A stretch of 64,000 bases of DNA from JAWPMT01 sp965215825 (GCA_965215825.1 CBDCEM010000002.1:62001-126000); one strand, 5' to 3'; positions 24,799 through 33,876 are shown, counted from the first letter of the stretch. Notes: a model not told the origin generated them from the sequence alone. Numbers and translations: made by a program.

Positions 24799-26817
24799 TC
24801 AATCCAAGCGCTTTAATACAAGTGCCACTCTATTGGGCAAGTAAACACTCAAAAAGAACTCACCAAACAAGGAAACGGACGGGTAGGTCATCCCGTCATC
24901 AATGCGGTCAAATCCCCCAAACTCTGCTCGATCTGAGTTTAGGATTACCTGATAATTTCCTTCTTCAGGAACCTTGAATCGATAATCCGGCACCGAGTTA
25001 TTCGGACTAAAGTTGAAGACAAAAATGAGGTTATTACGTTCGAAGATCAGTGTGTGATTATCCTGATCCATGTTGATTTGCTGTGCAGGCAATGCGTCTA
25101 CTAGTCCATTTTCAGTCGCAAAATGCATCATAGCAGCCCCGTAGTTGTTTAAGAATTTGTAGCGCAAATCCTTATTATCTGCGAGGTTCCATTGTCGACG
25201 GGCATACTGGTAACTCCAATCATTCCCTTCTCTGGGAAAATCTACCCATTCCGGATGTCCAAATTCATTGCCAATGAAATTTAACCACCCCTCTCCGCCT
25301 AAACTCAGGGTAATCAGTCTGATCATCTTGTGCAATGCTATTCCTCGATCAACGATCAGGCTATTGTGGTCAACATGCATGTTATCATACATTTCTTTGT
25401 CCATCAGCCAGAAAGCCAGCGATTTGTCCCCAACAAGGGCCTGGTCGTGTGATTCAGCATAGGCAATGGTCCGCTCGCCAAATCTGCGGTTAGTCAATAC
25501 CTCCCAAACCTCATGAATATTCCAGTCCTCATCATTTTTATGTTTTAAGACTTTGATCCAGTAATCCGGAATACCCATGGCCAGTCGAAAATCAAATCCC
25601 AAACCACCTTCTTCCACCGGACGGCAAAGTCCTGGCATGCCACTCATATCTTCCGCAATGGAGATTGCACCCGGTTTCAGCTCTTTGATCAGTAAATTGG
25701 CCAGCTGCAGGTAAGTAAGCACATCCCAATCAACATCATTAAAATATTTTTCATAATGATCAAAAGAGATGTTGCCATGGTGAGCATAAAGCATTGAGGT
25801 AACGCCATCATAGCGGTATCCATCAAAATGGTACTCTTCAATCCAGTACCTGACATTAGAGAGTAGGAATTGAAGTACTTCCTCTTTTCCATAATTGAAA
25901 AGCTTGGAATCCCATTGATCGTGGGTTCCCTTGCTGCCTGGATGAAAGTATTGATCATCTGAGCCATCAAACTCATTGAGCCCTTCAGCCAGATTTTTCA
26001 CAGCGTGAGAATGCACGATATCCATAATCACCGCGATGCCAAGTTTATGGGCTTCGTTGATCAGGAACTTAAGATCATCTGGCGTTCCAAATCGACTGGA
26101 AGCCGCGAAGAAGTTGCTAACGTGATAACCAAATGAGCCATAGTACGGATGCTCTTGCACCGCCATCATCTGTATGGCATTGTAGCCCTGTTGTTTGATC
26201 CTCGGCAACACTTGCTCGGTAAATTCGCGGTAGGTAGTAACGCCTGATTTCTCCGAGGACATACCTACATGACACTCATATATATAAGGCGCCTTATGAG
26301 CCGGGGCAGGATTGAATTTACTATCCGTCCAGTTGAAGGTTTTTTCAGGCGCCCAGATTTCCGCGCTGAAATCATAGGTCTTTTCATCCTGAACAACATA
26401 ATCAGCATATGCTGGAATTCGGTCATGTCCTCCTTTATCGGAAACAACATGAACCTTGTATTGACTACCGTGTGAGAGATTGACCTCTTTTTCAGGAATT
26501 AATATTTCCCAAATACCATCTTCATCACGTTCAAGCGGATATTGCGAACGATCCCAATCATTGAACGCTCCTGTAAGATACAGAGCCGTGGCCCTGGGTG
26601 CCCATTCACGATATCTCCAACCCTTTGCTTTTTTGTCGTAATGCAACCCTAACTGCTCGTAAGCACCCGCAAATGCTTTTAAAGAGGAATACTTGTTGAT
26701 GATATCTTTAAGTCGCTCTGATTGCCGCCGAATCCTTGAAATGACCTCATCTGCATGAGGCTCGAGCCAGGGATCATTTTTTACGAGAATCGGCAATTCT
26801 TTTTCTTTCATAGCCAT
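24799..26817 (-). CDS. glgB: 1,4-alpha-glucan branching enzyme (GH13)
   Basis: A 672-residue GH13 enzyme of the eukaryote-like short branching-enzyme type. It has an N-terminal CBM48 (YREWAPRATALYLTGAFNDWDR near residue 70), a GH13 barrel with nucleophile Asp in GYRYDGVTSM (near 337), acid/base Glu in SIAED (near 389), and a third Asp in ESHDQ (near 458), then a C-terminal beta domain. It transfers glucan segments to form alpha-1,6 branches in glycogen-type storage polymer. An alternative start two codons downstream is possible. No glgA or glgC is nearby. Confidence 0.93.
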   Translation of the reverse strand: MAMKEKELPILVKNDPWLEPHADEVISRIRRQSERLKDIINKYSSLKAFAGAYEQLGLHYDKKAKGWRYREWAPRATALYLTGAFNDWDRSQYPLERDEDGIWEILIPEKEVNLSHGSQYKVHVVSDKGGHDRIPAYADYVVQDEKTYDFSAEIWAPEKTFNWTDSKFNPAPAHKAPYIYECHVGMSSEKSGVTTYREFTEQVLPRIKQQGYNAIQMMAVQEHPYYGSFGYHVSNFFAASSRFGTPDDLKFLINEAHKLGIAVIMDIVHSHAVKNLAEGLNEFDGSDDQYFHPGSKGTHDQWDSKLFNYGKEEVLQFLLSNVRYWIEEYHFDGYRYDGVTSMLYAHHGNISFDHYEKYFNDVDWDVLTYLQLANLLIKELKPGAISIAEDMSGMPGLCRPVEEGGLGFDFRLAMGIPDYWIKVLKHKNDEDWNIHEVWEVLTNRRFGERTIAYAESHDQALVGDKSLAFWLMDKEMYDNMHVDHNSLIVDRGIALHKMIRLITLSLGGEGWLNFIGNEFGHPEWVDFPREGNDWSYQYARRQWNLADNKDLRYKFLNNYGAAMMHFATENGLVDALPAQQINMDQDNHTLIFERNNLIFVFNFSPNNSVPDYRFKVPEEGNYQVILNSDRAEFGGFDRIDDGMTYPSVSLFGEFFLSVYLPNRVALVLKRLD

Positions 26818-27047
26818 CTTTATTGACTTCTTGATGCAATTTATGGGAATGCATAAAGGCGAACAAAATTTCTTATTCGAGACACCTAATCACTGCTTAT
26901 TTAATAAAAATGACTACTTGAAATTATGATTTTCTCAACAAATTAGCAGGAAGGCTCCAAATTCCTGCAATAGAAAATATTTTTCTACGGTCCTTGTAAC
27001 CTTCACGAAATTGTCCGGTTTACCCGGTTGACTAACAAACCTGAACA

Positions 27048-27599
27048 TTGGATTCACTATCAGATCATGCGCTTATGTTGAAAGTGAAGAAGGGAGATCT
27101 TGAAAAACTCTCTCTACTCTATCATCGGTACAGCAGAAGGGTATTTGGATTTTTTTACCGGTTGACGGGAGATGGTGCTACAAGTGAAGATCTGGTGCAA
27201 AATGTTTTTATGCGCATCCTCAAATACAAGCATACCTATGCTGAGGATGGCAAGTTTGATACCTGGGTTTTCCATATGGCTCGCAACATCCACATTGACC
27301 ATTATAAAAAAAATAGCCGGTACAGTTGGCAGGAAGATATGGGAGATTGGGAAACAAAATTACGGGACGATAATAACGCTGAAGTGAAGGTTGAAAAAGG
27401 CGAGGAACTTGGCATACTCCGTCAAGCCTTACAAAGTCTGGCTCCTGAAAAACGTGAGTTAATTGAAATGACCCGCTTTCAGAAATTGAAATATGAACAA
27501 GTCGCCTCTATGCTAGGCGTAACCGAAGGCACTATAAAAGTGCGTGTGCATCGCATATTAAAAGAATTGAGACAGGCCTATTTAAAGTTAGAAGCATAA
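27048..27599 (+). CDS. RNA polymerase ECF sigma factor
   Basis: A 183-residue sigma-70 family protein. The region 2 stretch (LLYHRYSRRVFGFFYRLTGD, then ATSEDLVQNVFMRILKY) and region 4 helix-turn-helix (KLKYEQVASMLGVTEGTIKVRVHRILKELR) are clear. The proposed start is TTG at 27048; an ATG nine codons further in is an alternative. It precedes by six bases a membrane anti-sigma-like gene, then two DUF4097-like genes, an arrangement typical of a sigma factor controlling its own operon. The activating signal is unknown. Confidence 0.92.
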   Translation: MDSLSDHALMLKVKKGDLEKLSLLYHRYSRRVFGFFYRLTGDGATSEDLVQNVFMRILKYKHTYAEDGKFDTWVFHMARNIHIDHYKKNSRYSWQEDMGDWETKLRDDNNAEVKVEKGEELGILRQALQSLAPEKRELIEMTRFQKLKYEQVASMLGVTEGTIKVRVHRILKELRQAYLKLEA

Positions 27600-27605
27600 A
27601 ACAAG

Positions 27606-28403
27606 ATGGAAGAAATAAATCACGATATCGCCATCGAATGGTACATGGATCTGCTCGCTGGAGAATTGAGCACAGAAAAGTCCTCGCTACTCTTGTCATT
27701 TCTGGAAACCAATCCTGATTTGAGGCAAGAACTAAATGCGGATGAAACAATATGGGAGCAGCTAGGGAGCATAGAAACACCAGAACCTACTGCTACCATG
27801 GATACGAAATTTGAAGCAGCTCTTTCTGGATACTTAACGGCCAGTGCTCAGCGATCAGGCGTTGCATTTCGAGTGCCCGAATGGTTAGCAGTGAATTGGC
27901 GAATGGGGCTTACATTTTCACTGGTGGGGGTTTTTGTTGGTTTTATTCTGTTCCGAAACCCGGCTCAACAATCTGAAATCTCAGCGCTCACTAGTGAGGT
28001 AAGCAGCATGAAAAAAATGATGATGCTTACCCTAATTGAACAACCTGGTGCTCAGCAAAGAATCAAAGCAGTAAGCATGGCACAAGAATTTGTTGAAGTC
28101 GATGAAAAAGTTATTCAGGTATTAGGAAACACCTTACAACAAGATGAGAATGTAAATGTACGCCTGGCTGCCATCGATGCTCTAATGAGTTATTGGGATA
28201 ATGCTACTGCAAGGGAGGTTATGGTTGAGAGCATCGCCTTTCAATCCTCTCCCATTGTTCAATCTTCCATCGCGGATGCCATGCTATCTCTTCGGGAAAA
28301 GCAGGCTATCCCGGAATTCGAAAAAATGATGTCGGAAGATGAAATCAATATAGCGGTCAAACCTAAAATTGAATCCACTATTGATCAACTCAAATCCATT
28401 TAA
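27606..28403 (+). CDS. Anti-sigma-like membrane protein with HEAT repeats
   Basis: A 265-residue protein: an N-terminal cytosolic part of about 95 residues that resembles zinc-finger-like anti-sigma domains in length and position but has no obvious Cys/His motif; one membrane segment near residues 99-118 (MGLTFSLVGVFVGFILF); and a C-terminal region with HEAT-like helical repeats (DENVNVRLAAIDALMSYW, then PIVQSSIADAMLSLREKQ). It likely tethers the ECF factor and senses an envelope condition through the HEAT part (inference from position). It is separated from the next gene by 26 bases. Confidence 0.75.
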   Translation: MEEINHDIAIEWYMDLLAGELSTEKSSLLLSFLETNPDLRQELNADETIWEQLGSIETPEPTATMDTKFEAALSGYLTASAQRSGVAFRVPEWLAVNWRMGLTFSLVGVFVGFILFRNPAQQSEISALTSEVSSMKKMMMLTLIEQPGAQQRIKAVSMAQEFVEVDEKVIQVLGNTLQQDENVNVRLAAIDALMSYWDNATAREVMVESIAFQSSPIVQSSIADAMLSLREKQAIPEFEKMMSEDEINIAVKPKIESTIDQLKSI

Positions 28404-28429
28404 AAAGTCAAAAACCAAAATATAGAATC

Positions 28430-29284
28430 ATGAAAAAACTAATTATTTATCTGACCCTGATCGCACCTATCGTAGCGATATGTGGTGAAAGAGATCAAAA
28501 AGAAATCAAAAAAAGTTATGAGGTACCCTCCTCTGGCGATTTCCATCTTGTTGTAGAAAACATACAAGGAGATGTCTTTGTCGAGGGTTACGATGGAAAC
28601 ACCATAGAATTGGCATTGAACATCACTGTAAATGCTTACAATCAGAAAGAGTTGAGTAAGGCCATGGAGGAATTAGAGCTGGACGAAATAACATATCCTG
28701 ATGAATTGTTATTGCGGATGAAAGCGCCCTTTGTGAGATATGAAGACAGTCCGGGGCGACGAAGAGGGGGCATGAGGTGTGAGGGCCCTGATTATGACTA
28801 TGCCTACGATTTCACATTGAAGGTTCCAAAGGGGGTGAAAGTTCATGCTTCCACCATTAATGATGGCCGCATTCGGATAACAGACGTCCGTGCAATTGAG
28901 CGTTCTTCTAACATCAATGGCCCCATTAGGATCGCAGGAGTTGCTGAAACCAGAAGCATTTCTACAGTTAATGGGGATATCGATATTACCTATGCCGCGC
29001 GTCCAAAGGAAAACAGCAAATTCCACACCATCAACGGCAACATCACACTAAAACTTCCCGAAGACTTTTCAGCTGATGTTGAGGCAAAATCAATGCAGGG
29101 AGATCTTTTCTCTGCCTTTGATTACGAATCCATTCCACCAAAATTAAAAGTCACTGAAGGTCGCACAGGAAGAACGGTCAAATACGAAATACAGCAAACT
29201 ACTGCAGTCCGAATTGGAAGTACAGAAGGCCCGCGGTTTCTATTTGAAACGCTGAATGGTGACATGTTTTTGAAAAAGATTTAA
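28430..29284 (+). CDS. DUF4097-like surface beta-helix protein, copy 1
   Basis: A 284-residue exported protein with a signal peptide ending near residue 19. The mature chain is built of short repeated strands, such as INGPIRIAGV, VNGDIDITYA and INGNITLKL, giving the right-handed beta-helix expected of the DUF4097 (putative adhesin) group. One pair of Arg-Arg-Gly residues and Cys-Glu marks a loop near residue 110. Homologues form bands of surface or periplasmic proteins under ECF control. The gene is 10 bases upstream of its paralogue. Confidence 0.8.
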   Translation: MKKLIIYLTLIAPIVAICGERDQKEIKKSYEVPSSGDFHLVVENIQGDVFVEGYDGNTIELALNITVNAYNQKELSKAMEELELDEITYPDELLLRMKAPFVRYEDSPGRRRGGMRCEGPDYDYAYDFTLKVPKGVKVHASTINDGRIRITDVRAIERSSNINGPIRIAGVAETRSISTVNGDIDITYAARPKENSKFHTINGNITLKLPEDFSADVEAKSMQGDLFSAFDYESIPPKLKVTEGRTGRTVKYEIQQTTAVRIGSTEGPRFLFETLNGDMFLKKI

Positions 29285-29294
29285 GCGAAATAAG

Positions 29295-30104
29295 ATGAAA
29301 AAATTAATAATGTTGTTTTTCCTGCTCTGCTCATGGAAAGTCATGGCACAGGAAGGAATCAATGAAAAACTTGTGGTTCCACTCAGCAGCCCTGGGGAAT
29401 CTGGTAAACTGAAAGTGAACCAAATCAACGGCGATATCTTCATAGAAGGGTATGATGGGCAAGATGTGATCATCGATGCAACATTTCACTCAAATGACAA
29501 GCAAAAAGCTAAGTCAGCCCCTCCGGGAATGACGCGAATTGCGAGCAATCCAGTAAAAATTTCTGCAAAGGAAAATGATAATTTGGTTGACGTTCACACC
29601 GAGTCCTGGAAGAGCCGCACTGATCTGAAAATCAAGGTTCCCGCCAATTTCGATCTACACCTGCATACGATACATGGTGTGATTGACGTTCAATCCGTTC
29701 AGGGCGACATGGAGGTTTCTGGAGTCAATGGCGGAATCAGACTGGACGAAATCTCAGGATCAGTAGTTTGCAACACCGTAAATGGTGAAGTGAATGTGCG
29801 ATTTGTTCAAATCGATACGGACAAGCCTATGTCCTTTGTCACCTTAAATGGCAATGTGGACGTAACCCTCCCAACATCTGCAAAATTCTCTGCAAAAATG
29901 AAGTCTGAAAGGGGTGAGATTTATACGGATTTTGATTTGAATCTGAAATCAGGAGAGCCTCAGGTAAAACGTGGAGGAGATTGTGATGATTGTAACTATG
30001 AGATCAGCATCAATCCCTGGGTGTTTGGTGAAGTCAATAACGGTGGTGCCGAATTCACTTTTAAGAATATGAATGGGGACATTCTCCTCCGAAAGCGAAG
30101 TTGA
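29295..30104 (+). CDS. DUF4097-like surface beta-helix protein, copy 2
   Basis: A 269-residue paralogue of the gene just upstream: signal peptide to about residue 18 (MKKLIMLFFLLCSWKVMAQ), then the same INGDIFIEGYDGQD opening and VNGGIRLDEI / VNGEVNVRF strand repeats. Near the C terminus it adds a Cys-Asp-Asp-Cys pair that could bind metal or form a disulfide. It is the last gene of the ECF operon; an insertion sequence begins 34 bases downstream and separates it from the likely operon terminator. Confidence 0.82.
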   Translation: MKKLIMLFFLLCSWKVMAQEGINEKLVVPLSSPGESGKLKVNQINGDIFIEGYDGQDVIIDATFHSNDKQKAKSAPPGMTRIASNPVKISAKENDNLVDVHTESWKSRTDLKIKVPANFDLHLHTIHGVIDVQSVQGDMEVSGVNGGIRLDEISGSVVCNTVNGEVNVRFVQIDTDKPMSFVTLNGNVDVTLPTSAKFSAKMKSERGEIYTDFDLNLKSGEPQVKRGGDCDDCNYEISINPWVFGEVNNGGAEFTFKNMNGDILLRKRS

Positions 30105-30130
30105 TGTTTACTGTTATGTCAAATAACGAA

Positions 30131-30138
30131 GTAGTTTG
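30131..30138 (+). repeat. Left 8-bp target-site duplication (GTAGTTTG)
   Basis: GTAGTTTG directly precedes the left terminal repeat of the insertion sequence and recurs exactly at 31559-31566. An eight-base duplication is the usual outcome of ISL3-family transposition. Confidence 0.88.
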
Positions 30139-30202
30139 GGATCAAGCAATAAATCTGTGGAGTAGCTACATATAGTCTAATTTCGATTTCCAAAAACAAT
30201 CA

Positions 30203-30565
30203 TTGGAAAAGGAATTAGCATCTCTGATTTTGCCTGAAGGCATTCTGACCTACTTTGATGTCACTGTGGTAGAGAAAACAGAAGAAGGTTACTGGATCAG
30301 TTTATTAGAGAGGGAATTAGCTCCTTCCGAATTTCTGGGTCATAAACTCAGCTCTAAGGGCTTTTTCGAAGAGGTAACCATCAAGGATTTTCCTATCCGG
30401 GGTAAAGCGAGTTACCTAAAAGTCAAGCGTAGAAGGTGGCTAAATGAGACCATGAATCAAGTGGTTTCCAGAGATTGGGAACTAGTGGCTAAGGGGACCC
30501 GCATGACTAAAGAGTTTGCGGCTTTTTTAAAAGCAGTGCATCGACACAACGCCAGTAAGCTGTAA
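30203..30565 (+). CDS. ISAon1-type transposase, N-terminal frame
   Basis: A 120-residue frame with a TTG start, similar to the N-terminal region of ISAon1-type ISL3 transposases: a basic DNA-binding part (SYLKVKRRRWLNE, then SRDWELVAKGTRMTKEF). It ends HRHNASKL. The second frame, shifted by +1, is open across this end and would read HN followed by PVSCKSLGNY, matching the expected continuation of a full transposase. Either a +1 frameshift joins the parts or two separate proteins act together. Confidence 0.8.
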   Translation: MEKELASLILPEGILTYFDVTVVEKTEEGYWISLLERELAPSEFLGHKLSSKGFFEEVTIKDFPIRGKASYLKVKRRRWLNETMNQVVSRDWELVAKGTRMTKEFAAFLKAVHRHNASKL

Positions 30566-30626
30566 AAGCCTGGGTAATTACTTCCATGTTAATGGAAAGC
30601 TACTTGAGGAACAGTATGCCACGCAT

Positions 30627-31526
30627 TTGAGTGATTATAGTACCTGGGATCAACTTACTCATGCAGAGAATTATGTGGTTTTTCCTGATAATATTGGTCC
30701 TTACCTGACCATTGATGAGACTTCTCTTTCTCAGGGAGAGCTCTACACCATTATCACGAACAAGGCAGCAAAAGGAAACAAAGGATGTTTGGTTGCTATT
30801 ATCAAAGGCACTGATAGTGAGACAATAAAGGCTATTCTTAAAAGAAAAATATCCTTTGAAAAACGTAGATCAGTTCAAGAAGTGACCCTAGATATGGCGG
30901 TTTCCATGCAAGAAATAGTGAGGAAGGTTTTCTCCAAAGCCACTTTAGTAACCGATCGTTTCCATGTTCAAAAACTGGCCTATGATGCGGTGCAAGAAAT
31001 GCGAATCAAATATCGATGGGAGGCAATAGATCAGGAGAATACAGAAATATCGTTAGCTAAAGAACTTGGTGAAAAATATGTAACACAGCGATTGGAAAAT
31101 GGAGATTCTCCCAAGCAATTACTCGCTCGAAGTAGATACCTACTTTTCAAGAATAAAGAAAAATGGAGTCCTTCTCAGATTCACCGTGCAGAGATTCTTT
31201 TTCGACTTTACCCCAGATTAGAACAAGCTTATGAGTTGGCTCAGAAGTTGGGACATATCTACCATACCGGAAAAGACAAAGGAGTAGTTTATACCAAATT
31301 GGCAAGATGGTATAATGATGTAGAACTAGCTGACTTTAAGTCCTTCAAAACCCTGGCGAATACCATTGAAAACCACTATGAAACCATCTTGAACTTCTTT
31401 GAACGAAGAAGTACAAACGCTGCCGCAGAATCATTTAATGCAAAGATCAAGGCTTTCAGGTCTCAATTCCGTGGCGTCAGAAACATCTCATTCTTTCTAT
31501 ATCGACTCGCTAAAATCTATGGATAA
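30627..31526 (+). CDS. ISAon1-type transposase, catalytic DDE frame
   Basis: A frame of 299 residues from a TTG at 30627, but open upstream through the end of the first frame, so the true N terminus may come from frameshifting. The ISL3-type catalytic triad is visible: Asp in PYLTIDETSL, Asp in LVTDRFHVQKL and Glu in NAAAESFNAKIK. The C-terminal FRSQFRGVRNISFFLYRLAK stretch is typical. No internal stop or truncation is seen, so the element may still be active. Confidence 0.9.
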   Translation: MSDYSTWDQLTHAENYVVFPDNIGPYLTIDETSLSQGELYTIITNKAAKGNKGCLVAIIKGTDSETIKAILKRKISFEKRRSVQEVTLDMAVSMQEIVRKVFSKATLVTDRFHVQKLAYDAVQEMRIKYRWEAIDQENTEISLAKELGEKYVTQRLENGDSPKQLLARSRYLLFKNKEKWSPSQIHRAEILFRLYPRLEQAYELAQKLGHIYHTGKDKGVVYTKLARWYNDVELADFKSFKTLANTIENHYETILNFFERRSTNAAAESFNAKIKAFRSQFRGVRNISFFLYRLAKIYG

Positions 31527-31558
31527 TTCAATTTGCCCCCAGATTTATTGCTTGATCC

Positions 31559-31566
31559 GTAGTTTG
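31559..31566 (+). repeat. Right 8-bp target-site duplication (GTAGTTTG)
   Basis: An exact copy of the octamer at 30131-30138, directly after the right terminal repeat. Removing the element and one octamer would restore a short spacer between the DUF4097-like gene and the terminator at 31608. Confidence 0.88.
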
Positions 31567-31915
31567 TAACGAATCTGGCAACTGAAAACAAATGGCTTAA
31601 AAAAATCAAACCCGGGTCCTGGACCCGGGTTTTTGCGTTTTTGTTTAGTTCCCAACCTAGGTCAGGACTTCTATAACATTCAATTCGCATATTCCCCTTA
31701 CCATACTGGTGTCTGAAACAATGAATATCCTGATACGAGTATTCAGTGATGAAATACTGACATAAAATTGTCTACCTGTCACTCCATTTGGCCAATTCCC
31801 GAGCTCTCCCAGAAGTCTTTCTGTCATTATGTCATGTTGTTTGTTTTGGCACAACCCTTGATCAATGCAAGGGACAAACACAGAAAAAATTTAGAAAATA
31901 TATACTAGTCGAGAA
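31567..31915. other. Intergenic region before dnaK
   Basis: This 350-base stretch holds the right target duplication, a strong terminator near its left end, and the dnaK leader. I see no convincing gene in it; a 74-codon frame on the minus strand has no recognisable features. No CIRCE element was found. A small dyad, CCCTTG (31855-31860) and CAAGGG (31868-31873), lies about 45 bases before the dnaK start and might form a leader hairpin. Confidence 0.6.
31608..31634 (+). terminator. Strong intrinsic terminator (original end of the ECF/DUF4097 operon)
   Basis: AAACCCGGGT (31608-31617) pairs with ACCCGGGTTT around a five-base loop and is followed by TT, GCG and another T-run. It is downstream of the insertion sequence. 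Before the insertion it would have stood about 70 bases after the second DUF4097-like gene. Confidence 0.85.
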
Positions 31916-33853
31916 ATGGGTAAAATAATTGGTATTGATTTAGGAACCACGAACTCATGCGTAGCTGTGATGGAGGGTAACGAGCCGGTTGTTATCCAAA
32001 ACAGTGAGGGTAGAAGAACCACCCCTTCTATTGTTGCTTTTTTGGACAATGGCAAGGGTGAAAGAAAGGTAGGAGATCCTGCAAAACGACAGGCAATCAC
32101 CAACCCTAAAAACACCATTAGCTCCGTGAAACGATTCATGGGGAAAAAGCATTCTGAAGTATCAAACGAGATCGCTCATACATCTTATGATCTGGAAGCA
32201 GGAACGAATGATACCGTCCGCGTAAAAATCGGAGATCGCAACTATACACCACAGGAACTTTCGGCAATGATCTTGCAAAAGATGAAGTCTACTGCTGAGG
32301 ATTTTCTTGGGCAGGAAGTGGCTGAAGCCGTGGTTACCGTGCCTGCATATTTCAACGATGCTGAGCGACAGGCAACGAAAGAAGCAGGACAGATCGCTGG
32401 ACTGGATGTTAAGCGAATCATCAATGAACCTACCGCTGCTGCTTTGGCATACGGTCTTGATAAGAAAAATGCTGACATGAAGATCGCCGTGTACGACCTT
32501 GGTGGTGGTACATTTGATATCTCCATACTTGAGTTAGGAGATGGCGTTTTTGAAGTGAAATCTACAAATGGTGACGTTCACCTGGGAGGAGATGACTTTG
32601 ATGGCGTGATCATCAATTGGTTGGCTGAAGAATTCAAAAATGATGAAGGGATCGATCTGAAAAAAGATCCTATGGCTCTTCAGCGATTGAAAGAAGCTGC
32701 TGAAAAGGCAAAAATTGAACTCTCAAGCTCTAGCAGCACAGAAATCAACTTGCCATACATCATGCCTGTTGATGGTATTCCTAAGCACCTGGTGAGGTCT
32801 TTGTCAAGAGCCAAATTTGAGCAATTGGCAGATGATCTTGTTCGCAGAAGCATGGAACCCGTGAAGCAGGCGTTGAGCGATGCTGGCATGAGCGTGAGTG
32901 AGATTGATGAAGTGATCCTTGTCGGTGGTTCTACACGAATTCCTAAAATTCAGGAAGAGGTCGAGGGTTTCTTTGGTAAGAAACCTTCAAAAGGAGTGAA
33001 TCCTGACGAAGTAGTCGCCATTGGAGCAAGTATCCAGGGTGGTGTATTAACTGGTGAGGTAAAGGACGTCTTATTACTAGATGTGACTCCTCTTTCACTT
33101 GGAATTGAGACGCTTGGTGGCGTATTCACAAAATTGATCGAGTCAAATACTACAATCCCAAGTAAAAAGTCTGAGACTTTTTCAACTGCTGCAGATCAGC
33201 AGCCTTCCGTTGAGATCCATGTACTCCAGGGAGAGCGTCCGATGGCAAAAGATAATAAGACTATTGGAAGGTTCCATTTGTCAGACATTCCTCCAGCGCC
33301 AAGAGGTGTTCCTCAGATCGAAGTAACCTTTGATATTGATGCCAATGGTATCCTTAACGTATCTGCGAAAGATCAGGGAACTGGCAAGGAGCAGAAGATC
33401 AGAATCGAGGCTTCCTCTGGCTTGACGGATGAAGAAATCGAAAAGATGAAGAACGAAGCCAAAGCAAATGCTGAGGCCGACAAAGCTGTCAAAGAAGAGG
33501 TAGAAAAAGTGAATCAGGCTGATTCGTTGATCTTCCAAACGGATAAGCAGTTGAAAGAATTTGGTGACAAACTTTCGGATGGCAATAAAACTGCGATCGA
33601 AGGTGCATTGAACCAACTTCGCGAGGCTCATGGCAAGAAAGATATCCCTGCGATTGACACAGCGATGGAAGCTCTCAACAATGCTTGGGAAGCAGCTTCT
33701 CAGGAAATCTACCAGGCGCAGCAAGATGCCGCCGGTGGCCCCGGCGCCGCTCCTGGTCCAGATGCCGGAGCAGCAGGTGGTGCACAAGCAGAGGATGGCT
33801 CAGATTCAGATGTAGCCGACGTAGAATACGAGGAAGTGGACGATAAGAAATAA
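31916..33853 (+). CDS. dnaK: Molecular chaperone DnaK (Hsp70)
   Basis: A 645-residue Hsp70 with full motifs: IIGIDLGTTNSCVAVMEG at the start, AVVTVPAYFNDAERQATK, AVYDLGGGTFDISIL and VGGSTRIPKIQ in the ATPase domain, then the substrate-binding domain from about residue 385 (LLLDVTPLSLGIETLGG) and the helical lid. The end is Gly/Ala/Asp-rich and closes with an EEVDD-like motif. It folds and protects cytosolic proteins with DnaJ and GrpE, neither of which is encoded here. It is followed by its own terminator and so appears monocistronic. Confidence 0.99.
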   Translation: MGKIIGIDLGTTNSCVAVMEGNEPVVIQNSEGRRTTPSIVAFLDNGKGERKVGDPAKRQAITNPKNTISSVKRFMGKKHSEVSNEIAHTSYDLEAGTNDTVRVKIGDRNYTPQELSAMILQKMKSTAEDFLGQEVAEAVVTVPAYFNDAERQATKEAGQIAGLDVKRIINEPTAAALAYGLDKKNADMKIAVYDLGGGTFDISILELGDGVFEVKSTNGDVHLGGDDFDGVIINWLAEEFKNDEGIDLKKDPMALQRLKEAAEKAKIELSSSSSTEINLPYIMPVDGIPKHLVRSLSRAKFEQLADDLVRRSMEPVKQALSDAGMSVSEIDEVILVGGSTRIPKIQEEVEGFFGKKPSKGVNPDEVVAIGASIQGGVLTGEVKDVLLLDVTPLSLGIETLGGVFTKLIESNTTIPSKKSETFSTAADQQPSVEIHVLQGERPMAKDNKTIGRFHLSDIPPAPRGVPQIEVTFDIDANGILNVSAKDQGTGKEQKIRIEASSGLTDEEIEKMKNEAKANAEADKAVKEEVEKVNQADSLIFQTDKQLKEFGDKLSDGNKTAIEGALNQLREAHGKKDIPAIDTAMEALNNAWEAASQEIYQAQQDAAGGPGAAPGPDAGAAGGAQAEDGSDSDVADVEYEEVDDKK

Positions 33854-33876
33854 TCCACAACCCATTAACATAGATC

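Larger units (their letters stand above)
30139..31558 (+). mobile_element. Complete ISL3-family (ISAon1-like) insertion sequence, 1420 bp
   Basis: The left end begins GGATCAAGCAATAAATCTG and the right end, read on the other strand, begins with the same 19 bases; extended to 24 bases the match is 22 of 24. Perfect eight-base direct repeats flank both ends. Two transposase frames fill the interior. The element lies between the last DUF4097-like gene and a strong hairpin terminator, so no coding sequence was broken. Its intact ends and exact target duplication point to a fairly recent insertion. Confidence 0.9.

Noticed and set aside
31657..31881. 74-codon minus-strand frame before dnaK
   Set aside because: No motif, signal or neighbour support; lies in the dnaK leader and terminator zone.
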